Positions 8,770-19,700 of a stretch of 51,592 bases of DNA are shown one piece after another (the first letter of the stretch is position 1; each line of letters begins with the position of its first letter). A model generated the notes under the pieces. It was not told the origin of the DNA. It did not search any database and saw only the letters and a list, made by a program, of their open reading frames with translations. Made by a program: the position numbers and the translations under genes. The DNA comes from JANOAR01 sp031411235 (GTDB lineage: Bacteria > Verrucomicrobiota > Verrucomicrobiia > Verrucomicrobiales > Verrucomicrobiaceae): assembly GCA_031411235.1 (NCBI GenBank), contig JANOAR010000289.1, positions 1-51,592 on the forward strand, read 5' to 3'.

Positions 8770-10596
8770 TCACCACCACAGCCATAGCCTGGCGGCTTCC
8801 CAGGTGCGGTGGGATAGGATCCAGAGGAGGCTGCGAGGTTGGATGCTGATTTTGCAGAGGCCGCTCATGCCGGGGCGCCACCAGTCGGCGGCGGGGGCTA
8901 GCACTTTGACGCGGAGGAGGAAGACGTTGCCTTCTTCATGCACTTCGGCCACGGGCTCGTAGCGCTCGACTTGGACGGCGAATTTTTCGCTGGGGCGGCT
9001 GGCGAAGGCTAGCTCGCCGATCATGCCTTGGCGGAGGTAACCGATGTCGCGCTCATCGACTTGGAGCTGGCCGTAGAGGTCTTTTAATTGCACGATTTTT
9101 ACCAACGGCTCGCCTAGCTGGACGGGGGCGTTGAGTCGCTCGCGGAGGTCGCCTTCGACGGCGACGCCGGTGAAGGGGGCGCGGATCTCGGTCTTGCTGA
9201 GGCGATGCTCGACGATGGCGAGGCGGGCATCGTCTTGGCGGCGCTCAGCTTTGGACATGAGGGCTTCGGCGAGCTTGCTTTGGGCTTCGAGGCTGCGGGC
9301 TTCGCGGTCGTGTTTGTCGCGCGAGGCGAGGCCGTTGGCTTGGTCGAGGAGGAGTTCGCGGCGGTCGAGGGTGAGGAGGGTCTGGCCTTCCTGGATGATG
9401 TCGCCGAGGTGGTAGTTCACTTGGTCGATGTAGCCTGCGAAGGGGGCGGCGGCGATGGAGGCGGCTTCGGTCTTGAGGAGGAAGGGGGCGCGCACGCGGT
9501 GGTCAACTTTGATGAAGGCGAGGGCGGCGAGGGTGGCGATGAGGCCTAGGCCTGCGAGCTTCCAGCCGGTGTGACGGATGCCGAGGAGGCTGGCAGCGCG
9601 TTTTTTGAGCCCGAGCCAGAGGCGCTTGCCCCACCAGCCGCTGGCGGCGTGGAGGTCGCGCAGGCGGGGGGTGATGAGGTCGAGGGCGAGGCGGAGTTTG
9701 TCGAGGTCGAGGTCTTGCCAACGGCCGTCGTCGGCGCTGCGCTCGGCGGTGAGGACGCCGTGTACGCTGGGGGCAGCGCTGTCGGTGGTGGTGTCTGTGG
9801 CGCTGCTGTCGCGGAGGGGGAGGGAGAGGACGGAGCTGTCTTGGCGGGCTTTGCTGTAGGCCTGGTGCTCGCGGTTGATGGCGTGGCTGCCGGGCAGGGT
9901 GGGGTGGCTGACTTCGTTGTTTTGGTCGGCGGCCTCGTCCATGAGGCGGGTGAGGGCTTCGGCTTCTTGGGTGTCAACGTTGATGCGGGCGCCGTGGCTG
10001 GTGGCTTGCAGCTTGAGGTCGGCACCGTGGCTGGGGCGCCAACTGAGGCTGACGCGGACAGCGCCGAGGGTGCCTGCGATGCGGTGGCAGAGGCGCACGG
10101 CGGCTTCTTGGAAACGGGTGCTCTGGCCGATGTCGAGGCCGAGGTCTAGGGCTTCGCTGAGGCCGAGGACTTGCTGCTCGCTGCGGACTTGGCCGCGCCG
10201 GGCGTAGTAGGTGGTGACGAGCAGGCGCAGCTCGGTGACGGCGGCCTCGGGCTGAAGGGTGGCGGCTCCAAAGAGGACGAGCCAGAGCTGGATGCTGGGG
10301 TCGTTGCCGGGCAGGGAGACGACGAGGGCTCCGGCGACGGGCTCGAACCAGTCGCCGCTGTCGGGGGCTTGCTGAGCGATGGCGCTGGTGATGTGCTGCT
10401 GGACAACGCGCTGCAGCGTGGCGGGGTGGTCCTGGGCGAGCACTTGCATGGCCTCGGGCGGGCTGCTGGCGGGGTGCAGGAGGATGCAGGCGGCTTCGGC
10501 ATGGAAGACGGCTTTGCCATGCTGGTTGAGCCGGGGCCAGTACTGCGCGGGTGGGCCGGAGAAGCTGGCGAGGAAGTCGGTGTCGGGGGCGGACAT
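8770..10596 (-). CDS. GAF-like and HlyD domain membrane-fusion protein
   Basis: 608 residues, last gene of the minus-strand run, 21 bases after the preceding adaptor. Residues of about 1-140 are unassigned and about 150-300 look like a GAF-type domain; both would be cytoplasmic. One membrane helix lies at about 345-363. A HlyD-type periplasmic part follows: lipoyl half-motif (AAPFAGYIDQVNYHLGDII), coiled coil at about 415-470, second half-motif (TEIRAPFTGVAV) and a beta-barrel with DERDIGYLRQGM. The C-terminus is tryptophan-rich (ARLWLWW). HlyD proteins bridge an inner-membrane component to TolC. The large cytoplasmic part is unusual and could sense a ligand or bind the SecA-like motor. It converges on the SecA-like gene with a 39-base gap. 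Confidence 0.85.
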   Translation of the reverse strand: MSAPDTDFLASFSGPPAQYWPRLNQHGKAVFHAEAACILLHPASSPPEAMQVLAQDHPATLQRVVQQHITSAIAQQAPDSGDWFEPVAGALVVSLPGNDPSIQLWLVLFGAATLQPEAAVTELRLLVTTYYARRGQVRSEQQVLGLSEALDLGLDIGQSTRFQEAAVRLCHRIAGTLGAVRVSLSWRPSHGADLKLQATSHGARINVDTQEAEALTRLMDEAADQNNEVSHPTLPGSHAINREHQAYSKARQDSSVLSLPLRDSSATDTTTDSAAPSVHGVLTAERSADDGRWQDLDLDKLRLALDLITPRLRDLHAASGWWGKRLWLGLKKRAASLLGIRHTGWKLAGLGLIATLAALAFIKVDHRVRAPFLLKTEAASIAAAPFAGYIDQVNYHLGDIIQEGQTLLTLDRRELLLDQANGLASRDKHDREARSLEAQSKLAEALMSKAERRQDDARLAIVEHRLSKTEIRAPFTGVAVEGDLRERLNAPVQLGEPLVKIVQLKDLYGQLQVDERDIGYLRQGMIGELAFASRPSEKFAVQVERYEPVAEVHEEGNVFLLRVKVLAPAADWWRPGMSGLCKISIQPRSLLWILSHRTWEAARLWLWW

Positions 10597-10617
10597 GAGT
10601 GGCGGGAGGGGGAGGGG

Positions 10618-11424
10618 CTACTTCACTTGCCAAGTGGCTTTCATGCCAGGACGGGCGGCGTGGTCGGTGTTGTCGAGGAGGATGCGGACGCGGAAGAGGC
10701 CGCTGCGGGGGTCGATGGCGGGGTCGATGAAGTGCAAGGTGCCGCTGCGGGTGAGGGCGGGGGTGAGTTCAGGGAAGGTGACTTCGGCCTTCTGCCCGAG
10801 CTGGAGGTGGCTCAGCAGGGGGGTCTCGAGGTAGAAGAGAACGAGCAAGCGGTCGTCGTCGATGATTTGGAGGATGGGCTCGGCTTCGTTGACGGCTTCG
10901 CCGGGCTCGCGGACGCGCTGGACGATGATGCCGCTGATGGGGGCGACGACGTTGCGCTCGGCGACTTCGGCTTTGGCGATGTCGCGCTCGGCTTCGATGC
11001 GGCGCTGCTCGGTCTCTTTGGCGAGCATGTCGTCTTTGCTGGAGACGTTGCTGTCGAAGAGGCGCTTGGCAGCGGCGGCGTCGAACTTGGCTTTTTCAAG
11101 CATGAGGTCGAGGCGCTGGACGGCGAGTTGTTCCTTGGCGGACTCGAAGGTGACGAGGGGCTGGCCGAGTTTGATGCGGTCGCCTTCTTCGCCGCTGATG
11201 GCGGTGATGACTTCGCGCAGCGAGGCGCTAAGGGTGACGCTCTTAAATGGGCGGGCAACGCCTTCGTGGGGCGGAATGCTGGCGCTGGGCTGGGTGCTGA
11301 GGGTGAGGGTGGCGGTGACCTGGGGGGCGACGGCGGGAGCGCTCGCGGGCGCGGTGACCTGGCTGTGGGCCGGGGCGACGGTGAGGATGGCCAAAAGGAG
11401 GGCCAGGGGGTGGGGGCGTGGCAT
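10618..11424 (-). CDS. Periplasmic adaptor subunit (RND/HlyD family)
   Basis: 268 residues with a Sec signal peptide (LALLLAILTVAPAHS, cut near residue 21). It then shows a lipoyl half-motif (ITAISGEEGDRIKLGQPLVTF), an alpha-hairpin (about 95-165), the second half-motif (VVAPISGIIVQRVREPGEAV) and a beta-barrel with PGMKATW at the end. It is shorter than typical RND adaptors (about 350-400). It sits between tolC-like and GAF-HlyD genes and probably forms the periplasmic part of the same tripartite conduit. The leader before the ATG is pyrimidine-rich with no Shine-Dalgarno sequence. Confidence 0.88.
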   Translation of the reverse strand: MPRPHPLALLLAILTVAPAHSQVTAPASAPAVAPQVTATLTLSTQPSASIPPHEGVARPFKSVTLSASLREVITAISGEEGDRIKLGQPLVTFESAKEQLAVQRLDLMLEKAKFDAAAAKRLFDSNVSSKDDMLAKETEQRRIEAERDIAKAEVAERNVVAPISGIIVQRVREPGEAVNEAEPILQIIDDDRLLVLFYLETPLLSHLQLGQKAEVTFPELTPALTRSGTLHFIDPAIDPRSGLFRVRILLDNTDHAARPGMKATWQVK

Positions 11425-11638
11425 GGGAGTCCGTGGGAGGTTGTTGGGGAGGGGCGGCTTAGGATTGGCCCATTGGATATGGATGTTTGCCCCCTGGAGG
11501 GGCTACCTGTGAGTAGCCAGGGGTCAAAGGACTCCTGGTTGGCGCAGCGCAGGGGCCGCTCGGAGCCAGCGCCCTGCTAGGTCTGGCGCTGGCCAGAAGC
11601 GCACCTTCCAGGGCAAGGGCGCCGACGGCGCGATCATC
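11425..11638 (-). other. 214-base spacer with three stem-loops between tolC-like and adaptor genes
   Basis: In the direction of transcription the spacer holds stems at 11619-11631 (GCGCC/GGCGC), 11565-11593 (perfect 9-base arms GCCAGCGCC/GGCGCTGGC with an 11-base loop) and 11485-11528 (arms matching 11 of 12, with an inner GGCTAC/GTAGCC hairpin). None has a T-run typical of an intrinsic terminator. They may set relative expression of the outer-membrane and adaptor genes or stabilise RNA ends. No gene is seen here. Confidence 0.6.
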
Positions 11639-13561
11639 CTATTGGAAGAGGCGCTTGAAGAAACTGGCTTTCTTCGCGGACTGGTCCGGGGCTTGGGCTT
11701 GGGCTTTGCCGCTTTCTTTGGCGGCGGCTTGGGGCTTGGCGGGAGTGGCAGCGCTGGGGGCGGGGGGCGCTTCGGCTTTGGCTTTGGCTTGGGCCTTGGC
11801 TGCTGCTTCGGCTTTGTCGTCGCTGGCGTCGCTGGCGTCGTCTTTGGCGTCTTTGCCGAAGAGGCGGGCGAGCAAGCCGGGGCGCTGGGCTTGCTGCTGC
11901 TTTTGCTTGGCGGCGATGGCGGCGGGGGTGGGTTGGATGCTGATGACGGGGGCGGGCTGGGCGGCTTCGCAGATGATGCCTTGCTTCTCTAACAGGGTGC
12001 CGGTGGCGTAGTAGAGGTCGGTGATGTCTTTGTTGAGGTCGGTGAGGGCGGCGAGGGCGCGGCTGCGGGTCTGGGCGTATTCGCGCTGGAGCTGGAGGAC
12101 TTGGTAGCTGGTGCTGACGCCTTCTTTGAGGCGCTTCATTTCGCCTTCAACGCTCTGCTTGGCGGCGGCTTCGCTGGTGTGGGCGGCGGCGAGGCGCTGC
12201 TCGTCGGCTCTCATGCGGGCGAGAACGGTGTCAACTTCGAGGGCGACCTGGAGGCGCATTTTTTCGCGGGTGACTTCGGCCTGGCTCTGCTGGTGCTCGG
12301 CGGCGCGCTTGCCTGCGCGCATGTGGTCGAGGTTGAGGGGGAGGGAGAATTGAATGCCTGCGGTCCATTCGGGGCCTTGCTGGCTGAAGGCTTCGCTGTA
12401 GGTGCTGTTGAAGTTGTTGGCTAGGCCGTGGTAGCCACCGCTGGTGACGAGGTCGAGGCGGGGACGGGCTTGGTTGGAGGCGAGCTGGCTCTGGGCGCTG
12501 CGGACGCTGACGGCTTCGTCGGCTTGGCGCACTTCGTAGCGCTGGGTGGTGGCGACCTGCATGAGGGTGGCGCGGTCGGTGGGGGGCACGCTGCTGGTGA
12601 GGCTGTCGGTGGGCTCAAGGCGATGGCCGTTGTTGATGATTTCTTCGGAGGTGCGGAAGAGCAGCTGGAGGGCATTCTGGCGCTCGATGTACTGAACTTG
12701 GGCGGCGAGGAGTTCTTCCTGGCGTTGCGATACTCCGGCCTGGGCGACGGCGACGTCGTTGCCTGCGGCTACGCCTTCTTTGCTGCGCGCGGTGGTGTCG
12801 TCGAGGAGCTTCTGGGCGAGGGCGACGGCTTCGGCTTGGACGGCGACGTTCTCGCGGGTGAAGATGACTTCGTAGTAGCGCTTGATGACTTCGCTGACGT
12901 TTTCAGCGGTCTTGGCTTGCCACTCGAGGTCGGCGATTTTGACGTTGCCTTTGGCGATGCGGATCTCGGCGCTGTTGGCGCGCAGGCCCCAGTCGCGAAG
13001 GAGGGGCTGGGTGAGCGTGAGGCCGGTGAAGGTCTCCCACTCGGGGTTGAAGAGCGAGGGGGGGAGCTGGCGGTTGAGGGTGTTGTCGAGCACGCGGAGG
13101 GTGCTGCCGAGTTCGACGTTGGTGCCGGTGGGGAGGCGGCTGGAGAGGGCGAGTTTGCCGACGTGGTTGCGCTGCTCGAAGATGCGGGGGTTGGTCAATA
13201 TCGGGTCGGCGGGGGTGCCGTTGCCTCCCCCTATGTCGGTGGTGTTGCTGCCCGAGGGGTTGTTGGGGGTGCCGATGCCGCCGCCGGTGGAGACGAAGTC
13301 TTGGGTGTTTTGCGGGGTGTTGATCCACTGGTAAACGTAGCTGCCTTCGAGCTTGGGGTCGAAGGGCTGCTTGGCGACTTTGAGCCGCTCTTGCTCGATG
13401 AGTTTGCCGAGGTTTTGCACCTGGATGTCGCTGTTGTTAGCGAGGGTGCGGGCGATGACTTCCTTGAGGCTGAGCTTGTCAACGGGGAGGTCTTGGCTGT
13501 GGGCGACGGTGGCGCTGAGGCAGAGCGCAAGGGCGATGGCGGGGCGGCGTGGTTGTGTCAT
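11639..13561 (-). CDS. TolC-family outer membrane channel protein
   Basis: 640 residues from the ATG at 13561, chosen because it directly precedes a Sec signal peptide (RRPAIALALCLSATVAHS). An upstream in-frame ATG at 13636 would add 25 residues that partly translate a heptamer repeat. The mature part has the TolC/OEP pattern of two related halves with long coiled-coil helices (VSEVIKRYYEVIF and ALTDLNKDITDLYYATG) and PLLRDWG in the first barrel segment. The C-terminal 130 residues are a lysine/alanine-rich tail with LLARLFGKD at its start and FFKRLFQ at its very end, absent from classical TolC. It would form the outer-membrane exit duct of the export system encoded here. Confidence 0.9.
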   Translation of the reverse strand: MTQPRRPAIALALCLSATVAHSQDLPVDKLSLKEVIARTLANNSDIQVQNLGKLIEQERLKVAKQPFDPKLEGSYVYQWINTPQNTQDFVSTGGGIGTPNNPSGSNTTDIGGGNGTPADPILTNPRIFEQRNHVGKLALSSRLPTGTNVELGSTLRVLDNTLNRQLPPSLFNPEWETFTGLTLTQPLLRDWGLRANSAEIRIAKGNVKIADLEWQAKTAENVSEVIKRYYEVIFTRENVAVQAEAVALAQKLLDDTTARSKEGVAAGNDVAVAQAGVSQRQEELLAAQVQYIERQNALQLLFRTSEEIINNGHRLEPTDSLTSSVPPTDRATLMQVATTQRYEVRQADEAVSVRSAQSQLASNQARPRLDLVTSGGYHGLANNFNSTYSEAFSQQGPEWTAGIQFSLPLNLDHMRAGKRAAEHQQSQAEVTREKMRLQVALEVDTVLARMRADEQRLAAAHTSEAAAKQSVEGEMKRLKEGVSTSYQVLQLQREYAQTRSRALAALTDLNKDITDLYYATGTLLEKQGIICEAAQPAPVISIQPTPAAIAAKQKQQQAQRPGLLARLFGKDAKDDASDASDDKAEAAAKAQAKAKAEAPPAPSAATPAKPQAAAKESGKAQAQAPDQSAKKASFFKRLFQ

Positions 13562-13605
13562 AGGAAAGGGGAGGCGCAACGGGGCGTGGGGTGGGGAGGG
13601 GCTTT

Positions 13606-13626
13606 CGTTTTTCGTTTTTCGTTTTT
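13606..13626 (+). repeat. Heptamer repeat CGTTTTT, three copies
   Basis: Three perfect 7-base units plus a partial copy lie 45 bases upstream of the tolC-like start codon. On the minus strand this reads AAAAACG repeated. Related GGAAAAC units occur at 13709-13723 and 30084-30111, always between or at the start of exported-protein genes. Confidence 0.8.
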
Positions 13627-13660
13627 CGTTTCCCATTTTCCGTGGGAGTTGGCGGGAGCG

Positions 13661-13700
13661 GAGGGGTGAAGGTATGAAGTTATGGGGGTGTGCAAGTATG
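13661..13700 (+). repeat. Octamer-phased repeat, five words
   Basis: GAGGGGTG, AAGGTATG, AAGTTATG, GGGGTGTG and CAAGTATG follow each other in 8-base register. It is the same family as the array at 5071-5340, here in the gap between the 2048-residue protein gene and the tolC-like gene. This second location argues for an interspersed repeat family rather than a centromere alone. Confidence 0.7.
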
Positions 13701-13723
13701 GCGGCTCCGAAAACGGAAAACGG

Positions 13724-16700
13724 CTAGAGCGCTGTGAGGTCGAGGCGACCGCTGAGGAGGGGAATGGTGACTGGGGCAGGAGTGGGGGTGAGGCCGGGGA
13801 GGGTGAAGTGGCCGTGGGCGTTGCCTTTGCCTATTAAGGTGGGGTGGGGGATGATGACGCCACGGTAGTCGGCGACTCGGCCGTCGGGGAGGGTGAATTT
13901 GCCGCTGATGAGGCCGGTCTTGGGCTGGAGGGTGAGGCTGACTTTGTTGGGGTTGGCAGCGGCGGCAGGGAAGACGGTGGCGTGCTTGGGGGTGACGCGC
14001 AAGGGCTGGTTGAAGGGGGCGGCTAGGCCGCCGCTGGTGAAGGCTAGGCTGGCGTTGTTGGCGAGGGTAGCGGTGGTGTCGGCTAGGCCGAGGAGGAGTT
14101 CGCCGCTGGCGGGCGGGCTCCATTTTTTGCCGCCTAGGCAGGTGAGGACGAGGGGGCCGAAGCCTGCGCGGTAACTGCGCTCGGTGCTGCTGCTGCCGAG
14201 GTTTTTCTTTAACCAAGTGAGGCTGTCGGTGACGGCGATGCGGACGGTGTGGTCGATGTCTTTCCTGACGCGGAGGGTGCCGACGAGGCTGCCTTGGCCG
14301 CCATACAAGGGGACGTAGCAAAGGATGTGCTCGGGGCCGAGCAGGCCGCTGGCGGTGGCGACGCTGCCGTCGGCGAGCTGGACGACGAGGGTGGTGGTGC
14401 CGTTGTCGGCGATGGTGATGCTGCCAACGCTGATGCCTTGCGGAGCGAGGTCGGGGTCGGTCTGGTCGCCAGGTGGGGCGAGGGCGAGGGTGTGGAGGCC
14501 GAGGCGACCTTCGGTGGTGGCGCTGACGTCGAGGTCGCAGATGGTGCGCCAGCCGGTGATGGCGATGGGGGTGGGCAGGGTGGGCAGTTCGCCAAGGCTG
14601 GCAGTGAAGGCGTTGGTGCCGGGCGTGAGGCTGAGGCTGAGCTGGAGGCTGGGCAATCCGGCGCGCGGGATGGGGATGACGGCGGTGACGGCAGCGGCGA
14701 CGACGCCGGTGTCGGCGACGACGCTGGCAACGGCTTTGCTGGTGAAGGGGTAGGTGATGGCTCCGAGTTGCAGTTTGCCGGTGATGGCACCGACGAGGCT
14801 GACGCTGAAGTCGAGGCGGCCGCCGAGTTGGTTGTTTAAGGCATGGCGGGGCACGGGGCCTTGCCAGGTGCTGGCGGTGTTGGCGGGCAGGGGACGGATA
14901 ACGAGGGTGCTGGAGGCGGTGACGGTGCTGCCAAAGGGGTTGCTGGCGGTGATACGGACGTTCTGGGAGGCGGCGGCGGTGGGGGTGCCGCTGATGAGGC
15001 CGGTGAGGGTGCTGTAGCTGAGGCCGGGGGGCAGGCCGGTGATGGTCCACTTGGTAATGCTGCGGGGCTCGCTGCTGCTTTCAGTGGGGGTCTGGTAGCT
15101 GTAGGGCACGCCGACGATGCCGTAGGGCAACTTGGCGGCGGGGGTGATGCCGGGCAGTTCGTAAACGACCATGCCGAAGCTGACGCTGATGGGGCTGGCG
15201 GCGGGTTGGTCGCTAGGAATGATGGCGCAGAGGTAGGCATCGCTCATGCCGTGCTGGGCGCTGATGATTCGCAAGGTCGGCTTGTCAACGCCGTGCAGAG
15301 TGTAGTCGTTTTCGATGCTGCCGAAGCTGCGCGACCACCGATAAGTAAAGGTTTGGCCTGGGGCTCCGGCGACGTGGGTGGTGAAGGCGGTGCCAGTGTT
15401 GGGCTTGAGGAAGGTCTTCGGCGGCGCAGTGCTGGGCACGTCAACGACGGCGACTCTGGCGATGGCGCTGCTGACTTTGGTCGCAGGGCTGGTGCCGCTG
15501 GTGATGACGACATTGTATGCTCCGGCATGGGCGAGCTTGGCCTGCGGGATGGTGAAGGTGCTGCTGGTGGCTCCGGCGATGGCCTTGCCGTTGCGCTGCC
15601 ATTGATAACGCAGGGGCGCGGCACCGGTGGCTGTGACGCTGAGGGTGATGGGGTCGCGGGTGCTAACAAAACGATGCGCTGGGGCGCTGACGATGACGCT
15701 GGCGGATTCGATGAGGGCGAGGCGCAGGCCGTTGCTGCGGCTGATGAGGACCTTCTGCGGGGCGGTATAGCCAGTGACGTTGTGGGCGGAGCTGAGGGCG
15801 TCGCTGTAGCCGCCGCCTCGGGTGTGGCTGGTGAAGGCGTCGCCTTCGGCGACCCACTCGGCGACATTACCGGCTAAGTCGTAGTAGCCGAGCAGGCTGG
15901 CGGGGTAACTGCCGATGGGCTTGGCAGCGGCGCTGGGGCTGGTGTTGGCGAGGTTGGCTTGCTTGGCGGTGAGGCTGCCGCCAGTGGGGTAGGTGAGGGC
16001 GGCGGCTCCGCCGCGCGCGGCCCATTCCCAGGCGGTGAAGGCGGGCAGGCTCCAGCCTTTGACGCTGGGGTTGTAAGTCCAGGTGCTGGGGTCGGTCTTG
16101 CCGGGGTAGCCTTGGACGTCATTCATGACGACGCTGGCGAGGTAGCCGCCGAACCAACTGACGGCGCTGACGGGCTGCCGCAGCTTGGCTTTGGCCACGA
16201 TGAAACTGGTGCCGAGGGAATCGGCACTGATGTCGCAACTGGGGACGATGCTGTTGTCGCTGTCGCTGAGGTAGCAGAGGATTTCGCCGGTGTTGCCCTT
16301 GGGGTAGCGGATGTAGCGGCGGCCAGAGAAGGCGACGATCTCGGCGATGTCGAGCACGCGCACAGCTTGGTGGAGCAGGGCGGCGAATTGCTCGTTGGTG
16401 AGTTCGTGGGTGCCTAGCCACTGGTCAGGCACGGTGGCGGGGGCTCCGCCGTTGAGGCCGTCGGGCAGGATGCCGCCGATGAGTCTTTTTAAACCGATGC
16501 TGGCGATGGCTGCGGAGGCGTCGCGGTGCGAAATGAAGGTGTCGGCGGGCTTGCTGCTGGCCTTTTTGGGGTCGGTGCCGAGCAGGACTTCGATGCCGTC
16601 GCTGACGCCGTCGTGGTCGAAGTCAGCGAGCAAGCGATCGAGGCCGCGAGTGACTTCGTCGTCGTCGTAGAGGCCGTCATTGTCGGTGTCAACGCGGGTG

Positions 16701-19700
16701 ACGGTGAGGACGGCAGCGGGGGTGCTGGTGACGCTGCCGAGGCCGTTGGTGACGACGACGTCGTAGCTGTCGCCGCTGTCGGCCATGACGAGGTTGGTGC
16801 GAGTATAGCTGGCGGCGGTGGCGGTGGGAATATCAGTGCCGTTTTTGCGCCACTGGTAGGTGGGGCTGGTGCCGGTGACGCTGACGCTGAAGGTGGCGCT
16901 GCTGGCGTAGGGTCGGCTGATGGAGGTGGGCGGGGTAACGATGGCCACGGGGGCTAGCACGGTGAGGGTGGCGACGCTGCTGGTGACGCTGCTGGCGTTG
17001 TTGGTGACGACGACATCAAAACTTCCCGCAGAATCGGCGGTGACGCTGGAGAGAACGAGCGAGATGTTGGTAGCGCCGGGGATGGCGACGCCGCCTTTGC
17101 GCCACTGGTAGGCGTTGTTGGTGCCGGACGCGCTGACGGTGAAGGTGGCACCAGTGCCGACGGCGGTGGTGAGGGAGGTCGGCGGCGAGGTGATGGCGGG
17201 CAAGACATAGAGGTCGTTGACGATGATGGGGATGGTCTCGGAGGTGCTGCGGCCATCGATGTCGGTGGCGCGGACGATGACGCTGGTATTGCCGTTGGCG
17301 ACGCCGGTGAAGGTGACGATGCCGGTGGTAGCATCGAGGCTAGCGGTGGCGACGGCGCTGTCGGGCGGGGTCGCGATGGCGAAGGACATCAGCGCGGTGG
17401 GGGCGATGCTGGTGATGGTGATGAGCTTGGTGGCGAGGTCGGCGGTGAGGGTGTTGACGGGGCTGGGCGTGGTGGCCACATCGACGGGCCAGCGGTCTTC
17501 GCCACCGACAGGCGAGACGGGCTGGGGGTTGTTGGCGGTAGGGATCAACTCGCCCTGCACAGTGCCTGCGACGGTGGCGGCGTTGAGTTTGATCTGGAAG
17601 GGGTGGTCGCCATCGATGGCTTTGAGCCCGGGCTTGGCGGTGATGTTGTTGACCACGGTGCGGACGTCCAAGCGATCCGCCAAACGCCCGAAGACGGTGA
17701 AGCCTTGGTTCTGGGTGTCGAGCGTGGTGTTGTCGCTGAGGTTGATGAAGAAGTCGTGCGTGGCGCTGTTGGGGTCGTCGCCTTTGGCCATGGCGATGGT
17801 CCATTGCAGATTCTTGATGCCAGGCTCGTTGCGCGGCGACGGGCGGCGCTTCACTTCGTCGAAGACATCTGGCGAAGTTTTTAACTTATAGCCGCCGCCT
17901 TGCAGCACGAAGCCTGGCGAGACGCGGTGGAAGACGCTGCCCGCGTAGTCGCCATTGTTGACGTACTTCATGAAGTTGGTCACGGTCTCGGGCGTCAGCG
18001 AGGGATAGAGCACCATGTCGATGGTGCCAAGGGTGGTGGAGACGCGCACGGCTTGCTCGAGATAACTGACCTCAAAGACCTCATCCAACGACAGCGTGAC
18101 GGGGCTGGTGAGGTTTAACGTGCGAGCCCTCGGCGAGGACGTGGGCGCTACGGCTGCTGGTGGCGCAATGCGTAGGCTGAGGCTGCTGCGAGCCGTCCAG
18201 CCATCGGCAAAGGTCGCCTCCAGCGGGCAGACGAAGACGCCGCTCTGAGTCGGCGAGCCGCTGATGTCACCAGTGGCGGCGTTGAAGTTAAGCCCTGTGG
18301 GCAGGTTGCCAATAGTGAGTCCAGTGCGGACAAACAGTTGCGTGGTGGTGACGGCAAAGGCGGCGGGCAAATTAAAACCCATGGCGACACTGGATACCGA
18401 AGTGAAGCCGTCCTTGGTGGTGATGGTGACGACATTGGAGTCATCGGACTGGCCGCGGATGTCGTCGGTGGAGTCAACGCCGACAGCGCGCACGACGATG
18501 TCAACGTCGCCGCCGTGCAGCAGGTCATTGCTCAAGCTGCCGCTGGTCGCATTGGCCGGGAAGCGTTTGGCCAAGATATAGTCACCGGTGGTGCCGTGCC
18601 TGCGCTGGTACACGGCGTAGCCCATTTCGATGGCGGCGTGGTCTTGCCAGGTGAGTTGGGTAATGGATTGCGAGGTGGCGAGGTCGTAGCTGGTGGTGGC
18701 CTGTAGATGGGTAGGCGCAGCGATGACGATCTCGTGCTCGACGATGTTGGACGGGGCGGAGAAGATGTAGTCGGTGTTGCCGGGATTGTAGGCACCGGTG
18801 ATCTTCCATTTCGCGGCCGTCCCAGGCACGAGGTTGTTGACGATGTAGCTGTGGGTGTTGGCCGCGACGCTGTCCCAGGTGATGTCGCCGAAGGGATCGC
18901 CGATGACGATTTGGATGATGTAGCCGTGCTCGTTGTCCGAGTTGTCATCCCAGGTGAGAAGCAGACTGCGCTCGTTGATCTCGGTGACGACAAGATTGGT
19001 CGGTGGTTTCATCGCGGGCATCACGAGGGTAGCCTCGCTGCTGAAATCGCTGTTGGTGCCGTCATTCATCATGCTGCGCACCTTCATCCTGTAGGTGTGG
19101 CCTGGCAGCAGGCCATAGACCTGTGGGGCGGTGCCGACGCTGTAGCTAGGCAGCGTCATCTCTTCGAGGTCGAAGGGCAGCACAAAACTTGCCTCAGCAG
19201 GGTAGGCGGTGGCGGTCACATCCTTCACAAAAAAGGCGAAGCCATCCTCCACTTGCGAGCGCGTCTGCACAGCATTTGCGCCGGTGCCGATGACGCTGCC
19301 GTCCTTCCACGCCAGCACCAGATTGCCGTCGGAGGTGACGCCGTCTTTGACTTCCAGCGCCGCTGTAAAGGCGGTCGGGGGATACAGCACCGGATCGGTG
19401 GTGGTGCGGGTGTAGATGACTGTCTTGACGTTGGAGGGCTTGGAGCGCTCGGTGACAGTGAAGTCGGTGATCTGGTTGCTCGCCTGATCGCGCACGATGG
19501 TGGCATGGCAGGCGATCACATCGAAGGAGATGACGGTGCCTTCTGGAATGGCCGCCAGATAACGGTTGTTGGCGTACCACATGCCGAACTGAGAATTCGA
19601 CAGGAAATAATTCACCGGCACGAACTGCGCGTGCGGCCCGGCTTTGACTCGTAGCTCGAAGAGATCCTCGTCGCTGCTGTTGTCCTTCCAGCGGCACATG

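Noticed and set aside
10171..11580. Plus-strand 469-codon frame opposite the adaptor genes
   Set aside because: It overlaps two well-recognised HlyD-family genes on the other strand and translates to glycine/glutamate-rich sequence without motifs.
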